This document shows, piece by piece, positions 7,403-15,865 of a stretch of 28,274 bases of DNA (the stretch's first letter is position 1; each line of letters begins with the position of its first letter). The translations under genes were made by a program, and so were the position numbers. The stretch comes from an uncultured Desulfobacterales bacterium. GTDB taxonomy: Bacteria; Desulfobacterota; Desulfobacteria; Desulfobacterales; JAFDCJ01. The DNA lies in assembly GCA_945787595.1 (NCBI GenBank), contig CALZJV010000107.1:1-28274 (forward strand), given 5' to 3'. Under the pieces are notes generated by a model that saw nothing but the letters and a program-made list of their open reading frames with translations, did not search any database and was not told the DNA's origin.

Positions 7403-8441
7403 GCCAGGGAGCATCAAAGATAAATCTTCTACCGTCTGAAAGAATGTTGCCCCAGGTTGCATGGGGAGGCGGCACGCCGAATCCGAGAAAACTTAAGCCC
7501 GCTTCGGTCAATATGGCCGTTGCAATGCCGATGGTGGCCGATACCAGCACCGGTGCGATGGCATTGGGCATCATATGCCGGAAAATGATGCGAAAATTGC
7601 TCAGGCCGAGCGCCCTTGCGGCAGCCACGAAATCCTGTTCTCTGAGGGAGAGAAATTCAGCACGTACAAACCGGGTCGTACCCATCCAGCTGGTCAGCCC
7701 GATGATAATCATAATGTTATAGATACTGGCCGGCAGCAGGGCCACCACGGTCAGAATCAGGAAAAAACTGGGAAAACACAACATAACGTCTACAAAACGC
7801 ATGATCAGCGTATCCACCGAAAGGGTGTTTTTTTGCAGCATGCGCTTCCAGGCAGTCTGTTGTTTTTTTATTGGTGCTTTTTTTCTGATACGGTAAATGG
7901 CGAAAGCAGCGGTGCAGAGGATCAGTATGATTCCCGCATAGGCAAGTTTCGTTGCCAACAACACCATACCAATCATCAGAAAAAGTATCCACACCAGATG
8001 ATGCACCCGGATGTGTCGTTGTCCGAAATAGCCCGCAATACCTCCCAACAATATTCCGATGAGCACGGCTATGCCCACGGCCACAAAGCCCACGGTCAGT
8101 GAAATCCAGGCGCCCTGAAGCATCCTGGTAAAAACATCCCGGCCTAAATCATCGGTGCCCAAAATATAGACTCCCAAGGCCGGGATTTCGTTTGGCTGCA
8201 AAGTTTCCAGATCGGGTTTGGCAAGCGGCGGGCGCAGTTTTTCCTGCAGCCGAATCAGGGCGGGGTTAAAAACCGGGTTGGGGCCGGAAGTCAGAATGAG
8301 GCCGGTCAGGGCGGTAAAGAAAAACAGAACAAACAAAATCAACCCTAGAACGGCAAGCCTGTTTTTCTTGAACAGCATCCAGAACTCCTGCCGCCGGGTG
8401 CGCTTTGGCGCCAGGGGTTCGTAGAGTTGAGTTTCCATCAT
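7335..8441 (-). CDS. oppC: Peptide ABC importer permease (OppC/DppC type), frameshifted 3' end
   Basis: This is the second membrane subunit of the importer. The N-terminal OppC domain with one helix (about 28-52), the LGTDDLGRDVFTRMLQGA block, the EAA loop (AARALGLSNFRIIFRHMMPN) and LSFLGFGVPPPHATWGNIL are all typical. The last 15 or so residues of the written frame are nonsense: a single-base loss near 7399-7405 diverts the final helix, whose correct frame continues to 7300. A second oddity is an insertion of about 65 residues between GGIAGYFG and VDTLIMRFVDV, where the family normally has two or three residues. It holds two extra hydrophobic segments (about VWILFLMIGMVLLATK and AYAGIILILCTAAFAIY) and a basic stretch. 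The gene starts at MMETQLYEP and lies 197 bp after oppB. Confidence 0.88.
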   Translation of the reverse strand: MMETQLYEPLAPKRTRRQEFWMLFKKNRLAVLGLILFVLFFFTALTGLILTSGPNPVFNPALIRLQEKLRPPLAKPDLETLQPNEIPALGVYILGTDDLGRDVFTRMLQGAWISLTVGFVAVGIAVLIGILLGGIAGYFGQRHIRVHHLVWILFLMIGMVLLATKLAYAGIILILCTAAFAIYRIRKKAPIKKQQTAWKRMLQKNTLSVDTLIMRFVDVMLCFPSFFLILTVVALLPASIYNIMIIIGLTSWMGTTRFVRAEFLSLREQDFVAAARALGLSNFRIIFRHMMPNAIAPVLVSATIGIATAILTEAGLSFLGFGVPPPHATWGNILSDGRRFIFDAPWLRLFRALPSCWWCCPSTCLAKG

Positions 8442-8502
8442 CTGTATCCGTTCACTTAGGCCCTTAGAGGCATTTTTCTAACAACATGTTGTAAGGAACA
8501 CA

Positions 8503-8553
8503 AGGTGTCAGGTGTCAGGGAAAGGAAATACTGACACCTGACACCTGAAACCT
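8503..8553. repeat. Heptad hairpin between oppB and oppC
   Basis: AGGTGTC twice (8503-8516) is followed by a short loop and then GACACCT twice plus GAAACCT (8533-8553). A perfect 16-bp stem forms between 8503-8518 and 8531-8546. It is an arms-only form of the repeat family with no core. The remainder of the 197-bp spacer shows no gene. Confidence 0.8.
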
Positions 8554-8638
8554 ATGATTTTCGTCCTTAGCTAATCAGTGCCATCGCTGCCGCGCAGGGG
8601 CAGTCTCTTCCAAGCAGTCTTGGAGAAACCCATCTTCG

Positions 8639-9598
8639 TCATAACCGTATTCTCGGGTCTACCACCATATATAAAAGATCCGAAATAAAGGTGCCTGCCA
8701 GTACCAGCACCGCCGAGACAAAATTGACGGTCAGAATGATCGGATAATCACGGGCCAGGATAGCCTCAAAGGCCATGCGGCCGATGCCGGGCCATGAAAA
8801 AATCGACTCGATGATGACCGACCCGCCGATTAAACCCGGCAATATCAGGCCGAACATGGTGACAAAGGGCAGCAGGGCATTGCGCAGGGCGTGTTTGTAA
8901 TGAACCTGCTCCGGTGGAAGTCCTTTGGCCTTGGCCGTACGTACATAATCCTGGCCTTCGACTTCAAGCATTTGACTTCTGACATATCTGGAGAGCACTG
9001 CAATGCCCCCGGTGGCGCCCAGCAGAGAGGGAAGCAGCAGGTGCCAGATTCTATCCATGGTCATCTGGATCCAGGAGGTACCGGCGGTGCCGAATGTTTC
9101 CATGCCGATGACGGGCACATGGAATTGTGATACCACGGCAATGATCAGAATATAGGCGAAAAAGAAACCGGGAATTGAAATCAGAAGATAGGCGAAAAAC
9201 GTGGCACTGCGATCATACATGCCGCCGCGGAAAATGGCGGAGCGAATCCCGATGGGAAACGATATGGTCCAGGTGAGAATCGTCCCGACGATGAACAGGG
9301 GCAGACTGTTTAAAAATCTTTCCCCGATTTTTTTCAGAACGGACTGGTTGTCCTTCCAGGACAGCGTCCGGCCGCTAAACAGATCGCGGTAAAAATAGAA
9401 AAATTGTATGTACAGGGGCTTGTCCAGATGAAATTCAGTGCGGAATCGTTCTACCATCTCGGGGGTAAATTTAGGATTGAGCGGATCCACCTGGCTGGGT
9501 TCACCGGGCGCCAGGTGAATAATTAAAAAAGATATCACGGCAACAAAAAAGAGGGTGACGACTTTTTGGAAGGCGCTGCGAGCGATGAAGGCAATCAT
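8639..9598 (-). CDS. oppB: Peptide ABC importer permease (OppB/DppB type)
   Basis: A 319-residue integral membrane subunit of normal length. The N-terminal helix (about 11-30) leads into the conserved HLAPGEPSQ block, followed by the periplasmic stretch with ERFRTEFHLDKPLYIQ. About five further helices come next, with the EAA loop (QDYVRTAKAKGLPPEQV, then HALRNALLPFVTM) that couples to the ATPases. The C terminus is the usual VVDPRIRL. It begins at an ATG at 9598, and its frame is intact, unlike oppC and oppD. It follows the binding-protein gene after a 291-bp spacer (counted from that gene's restored end) that contains a full-length dispersed element. It works with OppC to form the translocation pore in the inner membrane. 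Confidence 0.9.
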   Translation of the reverse strand: MIAFIARSAFQKVVTLFFVAVISFLIIHLAPGEPSQVDPLNPKFTPEMVERFRTEFHLDKPLYIQFFYFYRDLFSGRTLSWKDNQSVLKKIGERFLNSLPLFIVGTILTWTISFPIGIRSAIFRGGMYDRSATFFAYLLISIPGFFFAYILIIAVVSQFHVPVIGMETFGTAGTSWIQMTMDRIWHLLLPSLLGATGGIAVLSRYVRSQMLEVEGQDYVRTAKAKGLPPEQVHYKHALRNALLPFVTMFGLILPGLIGGSVIIESIFSWPGIGRMAFEAILARDYPIILTVNFVSAVLVLAGTFISDLLYMVVDPRIRL

Positions 9599-9634
9599 GC
9601 TGCTTGTCCTAACCCGGTTAGACCGGAAATGACT

Positions 9635-9876
9635 ATTGAAGATTGAAGATTGAATATTGAATATTTAAGGAATTCTGTCTTTTTAATTTGTGCATAAGCG
9701 ATTTCGTTATAGCAAAAATATCGCATTAACATTTTCCTTCCAAGGTCTAGCGCGGCTTAGAGCCGTTCCCAAAAAAAAAGACAGAGCGAAGCCTCCGGCT
9801 CGTAGGGGTTGTAGCGCCTACGCCTCGGAGAGCGACTTCCACAAATCTTCAATCTTCAATTTTCAATCTTCATTCG
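9635..9876 (+). repeat. Full-length heptad-arm element between the binding-protein gene and oppB
   Basis: The left arm is ATTGAAG, ATTGAAG, ATTGAAT, ATTGAAT (9635-9662) leading to TTTAAGGAATTCT. The right arm is ATCTTCA, ATCTTCA, ATTTTCA, ATCTTCA (9845-9872), the inverse complement. The core block AAAGACAGAGCGAAG lies at about 9777-9791 and is interrupted by a 38-bp hairpin insert (9793-9830). An extra segment of about 80 bp (about 9690-9768) splits the AT-rich middle and is not found in the other copies. Confidence 0.75.
9793..9830. repeat. 38-bp hairpin insert, copy 1
   Basis: CTCCG pairs with CGGAG and CGTAGG with CCTACG, with a 3-base internal mismatch. The same 38 bases recur exactly at 23071-23108. 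In both places AGAGCGA occurs on each side, whereas element copies without the insert have it once, as expected for an insertion with a short target duplication. Confidence 0.8.
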
Positions 9877-9889
9877 CCTTCCGCCTTCG

Positions 9890-10030
9890 TCACGGTGCAA
9901 ACCTCGATTCCCGGGTAAGCTTAACCCACTTATTGAAATGATAATCATATAAACCCGTGCGGGTGGGTGTAATCTTGCGATAAACAACCTTTCCCTGGTT
10001 ATCGACTTCTTTGATCACAATGCGTTTGTC
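9890..10030 (-). pseudogene. oppA: Displaced C-terminal segment of the peptide-binding protein gene
   Basis: In a shifted frame this stretch encodes 46 residues (DKRIVIKEVDNQGKVVYRKI, then a TPTRTGLYDYHFNKWVKL segment) before TGA at 9890-9892. This is a plausible end of the binding protein whose main frame breaks off after YNHDKRV at about 10035. Family members normally have a further aromatic/proline segment between the two parts, so some sequence seems to have been deleted as well as the frame shifted. Confidence 0.65.
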
Positions 10031-11952
10031 CGGACTCTTTTGTCATGGTTGTATTCCTGCCTGATTTTGATGATCAGATCGTCGGCCTGTTGGTTTTTAA
10101 AACCCACGAAATTAAGCTGGTAGTCATTGGTCTGGCTTGAATGCCAAATCTGAAACAGGTCGGGATCCACCGACATCACCCACCCCAGGATGATGGCATC
10201 AAAATCGGCCTTGTCGACCCGCTCTTCGATAAATACCGACCATTCCAGCAGATCGGTGCGCACATCGACACCGATCTGTTTCCAGGCATCCTGGGCGATG
10301 GCCAGAATCGACTTTCTGCGGTCATTGCCGCTGTTGGTAATCAGGGTGAATTCAAAGCGCTTGCCGTCCTTTTCAAGCCGGCCGTTATTATTGCGAGTCC
10401 AGCCGGCCTGAGCCAGCAGTTTCAGGGCCCCGGCCGGATCATAGGGGGGCGGTTTAATCGAGTGGTTGTAATAATCAGTTTGTTTGACAAAAGGGCCGGT
10501 GATTCGTTCCCCCTGGCCGTAAAGCACGTATTTCATAATTTTATTTACATCGATGGCCATGGTCAGTGCCCTGCGCACGCGGATGTCATCGAAGGGCTTC
10601 CTTCGCATGTTGTAGCCGATGTAACTGAATCCAAAGGCGGTGTCGTAAACACTCTGATAGCGCGAATCATTTTGAAAGCGCTCAATTTGGTGGGGGGGGA
10701 TTCCATGGGGCGGACTGCCGCCGCCGTAGACATCCAGGGTACCGGCATAAAATTCCATTTCCTGGGTCAATAGATCGGGGATAATCCGAAAAAAATATTT
10801 CTTGTAGTTCGGCGGTCCCTCCCAATACTCGTCGTAGCGATCCAGATGGATATACTGATCGGATTTCCATTCACGAAACACAAACGGTCCACAGCCGACG
10901 GGATTGCGGTTGAAAGCGCTTTGGCGCATGGAAAACGCTTGCGGGTCTTTGCCAAGACGCAGGGCTTCTTTCTTCAGAACCTCGGCGTTGAGCAGATGCT
11001 CGGGCAGTATGCCCATGGCCCAGGTGCCGACCGCCGGGGAATACAGCCGCTTATACACGATCCGAAGCGTGTGCGGATCAATCACTTGCACGGATTTGAC
11101 CGGTTCATAATCTGCAATACGCGGCGAAAGATTTTTCGGATTTAAAATTGCTTCATAGGTAAATTTAACATCTTCGGCATCAAGTACATGGCCATCGTGG
11201 AATTTGACGTTGTGGCGCAGGTTGAATTCGATGATAGGATTATGTTCGACCGTGGGAAGCAGTTCGCCGGCAAGCGCGGCCAATTGATCTTTTCCTACAC
11301 GATCGTTCGTCTTTACGTGTTTTAAGCTTTCAAAACCGTTAAAGTAATTGTTACCCAACAACTGAGTCAGGTTTTTGAAAAGGTCCTGATCCACCTGTTT
11401 CAGAACCAGCTTAATTCTGGCCGGTGCGGAAATATTGATCTTTAATGTCTTTTTATTGCCGTCCAAAGCTTTCAATTGCCTGTCGACCGTATAATCGCGG
11501 GCCGGTAACACTGAAATTTCAGCGATGTTGTCCAGGGTGGTTTTCAGCCCAGAGGGCGACGGAATCTTATTAAATTCTGTTGCCTGCAGGAAATCGGCGA
11601 TATGTCTGGCGTCCGGCTGACTCAGGCCGGGTATGGCAACAGATTCATTGACATAGAAAAACGCCTCTTCATACACTCTCCACGAAGTGGCCAGACGACC
11701 CCTGAAGCGCAGATTTTCATCATAATCGATGAGTCCCTCAAAAACTTTGCTTTCAATTTGACTGCTGGATGCGTCGGCAGAAAGTATGGGGTTCAGAATG
11801 CTGGCATCCCCGATGGATGCGGTAATATACTCGTTAAAGCGTTCGGGATTGCCACGGGTTTGCTGCTCATAGGTCGGCACCCAGAAATAAGACTGGAGTA
11901 AAAGAATCATCAAAAAAACGGGGGCAAAAATCAAAATTCGCCGGGTGGCCAT
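10015..11952 (-). CDS. oppA: Extracellular peptide-binding protein (SBP_bac_5), 3' end broken
   Basis: The 645-residue frame is a family 5 solute-binding protein, which captures peptides in the periplasm and delivers them to OppBC. An N-terminal hydrophobic segment (about 5-28; ILIFAPVFLMILLLQSYFWV) acts as signal or membrane anchor; there is no lipobox. Typical signatures include FNLRHNVKFHDGHVLDAEDV, NPVGCGPFVFREW, MRRKPFDDIRVRRALTMAID and YDPAGALKLLAQAGW. An extra N-terminal region of about 200 residues precedes the standard domain. The frame breaks after IRQEYNHDKRV; a tail in another frame continues to 9890 (separate entry), with probable loss of roughly 30 residues. It is the first gene of the operon, so its promoter should lie within 11953-12218. 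The damaged C terminus may impair folding. Confidence 0.87.
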   Translation of the reverse strand: MATRRILIFAPVFLMILLLQSYFWVPTYEQQTRGNPERFNEYITASIGDASILNPILSADASSSQIESKVFEGLIDYDENLRFRGRLATSWRVYEEAFFYVNESVAIPGLSQPDARHIADFLQATEFNKIPSPSGLKTTLDNIAEISVLPARDYTVDRQLKALDGNKKTLKINISAPARIKLVLKQVDQDLFKNLTQLLGNNYFNGFESLKHVKTNDRVGKDQLAALAGELLPTVEHNPIIEFNLRHNVKFHDGHVLDAEDVKFTYEAILNPKNLSPRIADYEPVKSVQVIDPHTLRIVYKRLYSPAVGTWAMGILPEHLLNAEVLKKEALRLGKDPQAFSMRQSAFNRNPVGCGPFVFREWKSDQYIHLDRYDEYWEGPPNYKKYFFRIIPDLLTQEMEFYAGTLDVYGGGSPPHGIPPHQIERFQNDSRYQSVYDTAFGFSYIGYNMRRKPFDDIRVRRALTMAIDVNKIMKYVLYGQGERITGPFVKQTDYYNHSIKPPPYDPAGALKLLAQAGWTRNNNGRLEKDGKRFEFTLITNSGNDRRKSILAIAQDAWKQIGVDVRTDLLEWSVFIEERVDKADFDAIILGWVMSVDPDLFQIWHSSQTNDYQLNFVGFKNQQADDLIIKIRQEYNHDKRVRTNAL

Positions 11953-12108
11953 GATAATGATCCGCTGGCTGGTTACCCCAATGGCGCCATGCGCTCAATG
12001 GGCAGTTGCCGGTTAGGCGTTAATCAATTATGTTGCCTTTTTATTAGGCCAAAAACATAACAAAAGAGTCAAGTTCTAATAGAGCGAATACAACTGTGGT
12101 GTGGAAGA

Positions 12109-12189
12109 TACTGGATGCTTGATTCTGGATACTGGATGGAATTTCAGTGCTAACCCAGTATCAAGCATCCAGAAACCAGCATCCAGTAT
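12109..12189. repeat. Heptad inverted array upstream of the first peptide operon
   Basis: Left words TACTGGA, TGCTTGA, TTCTGGA, TACTGGA (12109-12136) face right words CCAGTAT, CAAGCAT, CCAGAAA, CCAGCAT, CCAGTAT (12155-12189). The two sides form a long, nearly complementary hairpin. The words match those of the element at 5711-5828. It sits between yejF and the binding-protein gene; the rest of 11953-12218 contains no gene. Confidence 0.75.
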
Positions 12190-12218
12190 CACTCCGCCTA
12201 CCCAACAGCATATGTTTC

Positions 12219-14171
12219 TCATCGACTCGTCGGTTTGAAACGAGGCTTCATTATCGATGCTCTCAACGGTTCTCCATTTGCGCGCTTTCTTTTGATTTCC
12301 TCAGGGTCGCCGGTGGGAATCGCCGCTATCAGCTTCTTTGTATAGGGATGCTCGGGATTTTGGTAGAGTTCCTCGGGAGTTTTCAGCTCCACGATATGAC
12401 CGCCTCGATTCTCCCTTAACAACCGCTCACGCTCCTCTCCTTCGAATAAATCGGCCATAATCGCGTTACCGCACATGACGGCCACTTGGTCGGAGACGTA
12501 TTTCACCACCGACAGGTCGTGGGTTATGAAGATGTAGGTCAAACCAAAGTCATCCTGTAGGTCGAGCAGCAGGTTAATCACTCCAGCTTGGATGGAGACG
12601 TCCAGGGCGCTCACCGACTCGTCGCAGACGATGAAGTCAGGCTCCACCGCCAGGGTACGGGCCACTCCGATTCGCTGGCGTTGGCCGCCGGAAAATTCGT
12701 GAGGGTAGCGGTTCAGGTGAGCCGTCGACAGCCCGACCCGTTCCATCAGCCATGCGGCCTTGTCACGCCGGCCCTTGGCATCCTTGTAAAGGCCGTGGAC
12801 AGCCATGGGCTCCACGATTGCCTCTTCCACCGACATTCTGGGATTCAACGAGGAGTAGGGATCCTGGAAGATGATCTGCATGCGTCGGCGCATTATTCGA
12901 AGTTCTTCGCCCGAAAGCGTCGCCAACTCATTGCCGTCGTAACGGATACTTCCTTCGCTGGGCTTTTCCAGGTGCAGCACAGAGCGGCCAAGGGTGGTCT
13001 TGCCGCATCCCGATTCTCCCACCAGCCCCAGAGTCTTTCCTCGCGGCACAACCAAATCCACGCCGTCAACTGCTTTAACCCAATCCACCGTGCGCTGAAA
13101 AACGCCTTGTTTTATTGGGAACCAGGTGCGGAGCCCCGTTATTTCCAAGAGCGGCTCACCGAAGCCAGCCATGTCCTCTCGACGCTTTTTTGCACGGCCG
13201 GGGTAGTCTATGTCCAGGTCGGGATCCGTTGGGTTTATCGTGATTCCTTGCGACTCGGCCCGCAGGAAATCTTCAATGGTCGGAAGTCTCTCGGATCTGG
13301 TCTTCAGGCTCGGCCTGCAGGCTATTAGCCCCTTGGTGTACGGATGTTTCGGGTTAGTGAAGATGTCCACCACGTTGCCGAGCTCAACAATGTGCCCGCC
13401 GCGAGCGTATTCGGGATCGTCGTCCTTCCCCGTTCCTATGCCAAATTGGCGAAGCGTCTCGCCGGGGCACATCACTGCAACCTGGTCGGTAATCTCCGCG
13501 ACCACGGCCAGGTCGTGGGTGATGAACAGGACGGCCATGTTGCGCTCTTTTTGCAGACCCTTTATCAGCTCCAGAATTTGCTTTTGGATGGTGACGTCCA
13601 ACGCGGTTGTGGGCTCGTCGCATATCAAGAGCTCAGGATCGCAGGCGAGCGCCATGGCTATCATTACGCGCTGCTTCATCCCCCCGGAAAGCTCGTGGGG
13701 ATACTGGTTCATGCGCCGCTGCGGCATGGGGATTCCGACCTCGTCCAAGAGCTCGGTCGCGCGCTTCCAGGCTTCCTCCCAACTCGCGCCTTTGTGATAA
13801 ACAATGGATTCAGCCACCTGTTTTCCGCATTTAAATACAGGATTAAGGCTTGTCATGGGTTCCTGGAAGATCATGGCGATATCGCCGCCCCGGTAGTGGG
13901 GCATCTCCTCGATGGGAAGTTTGGCAAGGTCCACCCGGCCTTTTTCCCCGATCCACTCAACAACGCCTTCTTTTATGTCTGCAACGCTTTCGGGCAAAAG
14001 CCTCAGAATCGAGTAAGCCGTCACTGACTTGCCCGAGCCCGACTCGCCGACTATGCCCAGGGTTTTCCCCCGTTCCACCGCTAAGCTTACGTCGTCCACG
14101 GCCCGCACGGTTCCGTCCTCGGTGTGGAAATAGGTCTTAAGCCCGTCTATTTTCAACAAAGGATTGCTCAT
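12219..14171 (-). CDS. yejF: Fused double ATPase of a YejF-type peptide importer
   Basis: The 650-residue protein contains two complete ABC ATPase halves in one chain, as in YejF and GsiA. Half one: Walker A GESGSGKS (about 43-50), Q-loop [10 protein letters not shown], signature ELSGGMKQR, Walker B LLICDEP, then THD. Half two: Walker [27 protein letters not shown], Walker B FIVCDES (serine replaces the usual proline), THD. Both halves carry an uncommon insertion after the H-loop, where AVM.. is normally followed at once by a short GxIVE strand: about 20 residues ending in [10 protein letters not shown] in half one, and a similar block ending in [10 protein letters not shown] in half two. A good ribosome-binding site (GGATAGG) precedes the ATG at 14171. 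Last gene of the yej-like operon, set apart by a 269-bp spacer with a palindrome. Confidence 0.9.
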   Translation of the reverse strand: MSNPLLKIDGLKTYFHTEDGTVRAVDDVSLAVERGKTLGIVGESGSGKSVTAYSILRLLPESVADIKEGVVEWIGEKGRVDLAKLPIEEMPHYRGGDIAMIFQEPMTSLNPVFKCGKQVAESIVYHKGASWEEAWKRATELLDEVGIPMPQRRMNQYPHELSGGMKQRVMIAMALACDPELLICDEPTTALDVTIQKQILELIKGLQKERNMAVLFITHDLAVVAEITDQVAVMCPGETLRQFGIGTGKDDDPEYARGGHIVELGNVVDIFTNPKHPYTKGLIACRPSLKTRSERLPTIEDFLRAESQGITINPTDPDLDIDYPGRAKKRREDMAGFGEPLLEITGLRTWFPIKQGVFQRTVDWVKAVDGVDLVVPRGKTLGLVGESGCGKTTLGRSVLHLEKPSEGSIRYDGNELATLSGEELRIMRRRMQIIFQDPYSSLNPRMSVEEAIVEPMAVHGLYKDAKGRRDKAAWLMERVGLSTAHLNRYPHEFSGGQRQRIGVARTLAVEPDFIVCDESVSALDVSIQAGVINLLLDLQDDFGLTYIFITHDLSVVKYVSDQVAVMCGNAIMADLFEGEERERLLRENRGGHIVELKTPEELYQNPEHPYTKKLIAAIPTGDPEEIKRKRANGEPLRASIMKPRFKPTSR

Positions 14172-14180
14172 CGCCTATCC

Positions 14181-14306
14181 TTTACCCCAACGCTGCAAAC
14201 GTCGGAGGGCTTCAGAGTCAAGGCGTCGAGGGTGAAGTCGTAGTACTTTACTTCGAACCCTTGACAACGCAGAATCTGAAGCCCTCCGGCGTTCCCGAAG
14301 GGTAAA
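14181..14306. repeat. 126-bp imperfect palindrome between yejE and yejF
   Basis: Nested complementary blocks: TTTACCC with GGGTAAA at the ends, a 13-bp perfect stem GGAGGGCTTCAGA (14204-14216) with TCTGAAGCCCTCC (14275-14287), GTCAAGG with CCTTGAC, and GAAGT with ACTTC around the centre. It ends only a few bases before the yejF ribosome-binding site. It could be an RNA structure setting relative expression, or a small mobile palindrome. Confidence 0.75.
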
Positions 14307-14440
14307 CAACTGGCAAAATCGATTCCATCCTTCGAATTCACGATTTGAGATTTCCAGAAAATGGTGATAGCAATGCATTATTAGACATAATTTCAGGTTG
14401 TTATATAATCTTTGCCATGTTGTTTATGCAACTAAGGGGT

Positions 14441-15865
14441 TTACCTAAGCCGCTCGTACTTCCTGGGATCGAAGGCCTCGCGCACGGCCTCGCCCACCAT
14501 GACCACGCAAAAAAGGGTTCCGGCAAAAGCCAGAACCGGGATGTACACCAGGTGCGGGTAATTCACTATGTTTTCCGAACCCTGTCTAAGGAGTGCCCCC
14601 CACGACGGTGTGCCGGGCGGCAGCCCGTAGCCCAAGAAATCCAGGGAAACCAGCGCGCTCATATAGCCAACCACGGCAAAGGGCAAGAAGGTCACGATGG
14701 GTACGAGGGCGTTGGGCAAAATATGACGGACCATAATTTTGCGATCCTTCACGCCCAGGGCGCGGGCCGCCTGCACATAATCCCTGGAACGCTCTCGGTA
14801 AAACTCGCCGCGCACGGTGTAGGTTATGCCGGTCCATCCTCCCAGTCCCACCAGCATGAAGGCGAGGATCGCAAATTTGACGCTCGAGGAAACAGGGCCT
14901 ATGACGCTGGAGATGATAATCATCGTGAAGAGAAACGGGATGGAGGACCAGATCTCTATCAGGCGTTGGGAGAAGATGTCGAACCATCCGCCGTAATACC
15001 CCATGGCGCCGCCCACCAGCACCCCGACGGCAAAGCCCGTGAAAGCCACGAACAGGGCAAAAGCGAAACAAATACGAAATCCATAGAGCAACTGGGATAC
15101 GATCTCACGGCCCTGCTCGTCGGTGCCTAAAATCGGAAAGCCTTTCTGAAAGGGCTTGTGCGGCGGTGCGCCGGGGAGCCCCAAAAGCTGTTCCCTGGGC
15201 GAGTAAGGGAAAGGCGGCATCAGAATGGAAGCCTTGCCGCTTTCGAGCTCTTTACGAAGGACTCTCAACTGCTCAGCCTTTTTTCGAATGCCCTCGTATT
15301 CAACCAGCTTCGACTCCGGGAGCGGCTGGGAAGGGTCGTAAAGCAGCCCTCTATTTTTTGCCTGCTCTTCTAGCACCTTGCGAAAGCGAGCCTCGTCCTT
15401 GGCGATGCCTTCCTCCATTTCTACTATTTTCGCGTCGAGGACGGCGGGGTCGCCGATCCAGGCGGCGTATTCTCTGCAGTCAAGGTCTCCAGCATCGTCT
15501 AACCCGTAGTCATTTGCCGCGACCCGGTCGTTGAATTTAGCGAAAGGAATCAGGAAATTGCCCCAGTTGGCGATCGCCGAAAATTGAACCTTCTCGCCGT
15601 ATTTAATATAAATGGGCTTGTTGTTTACGAATAGCTCCAGCCCCAGACTCATGACCGAGGCCATGGTCACCAGCACGAAGCATGCGTAACCGCGTTTGAT
15701 TTGCTTGAACCGCCGGATGCGCTTTTCGGTGAGAGGCGTCGGCTTCATGGTGAACCCGAGAACGCGGCCCAAACCAGTGAAGAATCTTGGGATAATCTTG
15801 AAAGCGACCAGGTAACTGACGGCGAACACCAGGGCCAGCCCCGCTATTTTTGCAACAATGGTCAT
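14441..15865 (-). CDS. yejE: YejE-type peptide importer permease
   Basis: The 474-residue membrane protein matches the YejE branch of OppC-like permeases. Helix 1 (about 7-28), helix 2 (about 60-80), and the hallmark LGLELFVNNKPIYIKYGEKV, which lines up with the FIAN-x-RPIVVSYDG stretch of YejE, lead into a periplasmic region. Next come LGTDEQGREIVSQLLYGF, the helices, an EAA loop (ARALGVKDRKIMVRHILPNA) and the end AVREAFDPRKYERLR. The region 130-215 is longer than usual and has a charged heptad-like stretch (VEMEEGIAKDEARFRKVLEE and later GIRKKAEQLRVLRKELE), suggesting a periplasmic helical hairpin. The frame stays open further upstream, but the start is set at 15865, where ATGA overlaps the yejB stop. 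Partner of YejB. Confidence 0.88.
   Translation of the reverse strand: MTIVAKIAGLALVFAVSYLVAFKIIPRFFTGLGRVLGFTMKPTPLTEKRIRRFKQIKRGYACFVLVTMASVMSLGLELFVNNKPIYIKYGEKVQFSAIANWGNFLIPFAKFNDRVAANDYGLDDAGDLDCREYAAWIGDPAVLDAKIVEMEEGIAKDEARFRKVLEEQAKNRGLLYDPSQPLPESKLVEYEGIRKKAEQLRVLRKELESGKASILMPPFPYSPREQLLGLPGAPPHKPFQKGFPILGTDEQGREIVSQLLYGFRICFAFALFVAFTGFAVGVLVGGAMGYYGGWFDIFSQRLIEIWSSIPFLFTMIIISSVIGPVSSSVKFAILAFMLVGLGGWTGITYTVRGEFYRERSRDYVQAARALGVKDRKIMVRHILPNALVPIVTFLPFAVVGYMSALVSLDFLGYGLPPGTPSWGALLRQGSENIVNYPHLVYIPVLAFAGTLFCVVMVGEAVREAFDPRKYERLR

Noticed and set aside
6015..10040. Treating the oppA, oppC and oppD lesions purely as sequencing errors
   Set aside because: The oppC single-base change could be one, but a perfect 23-bp duplication in oppD and a multi-codon loss in the binding-protein gene are not typical base-call errors. 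Raw reads would decide.
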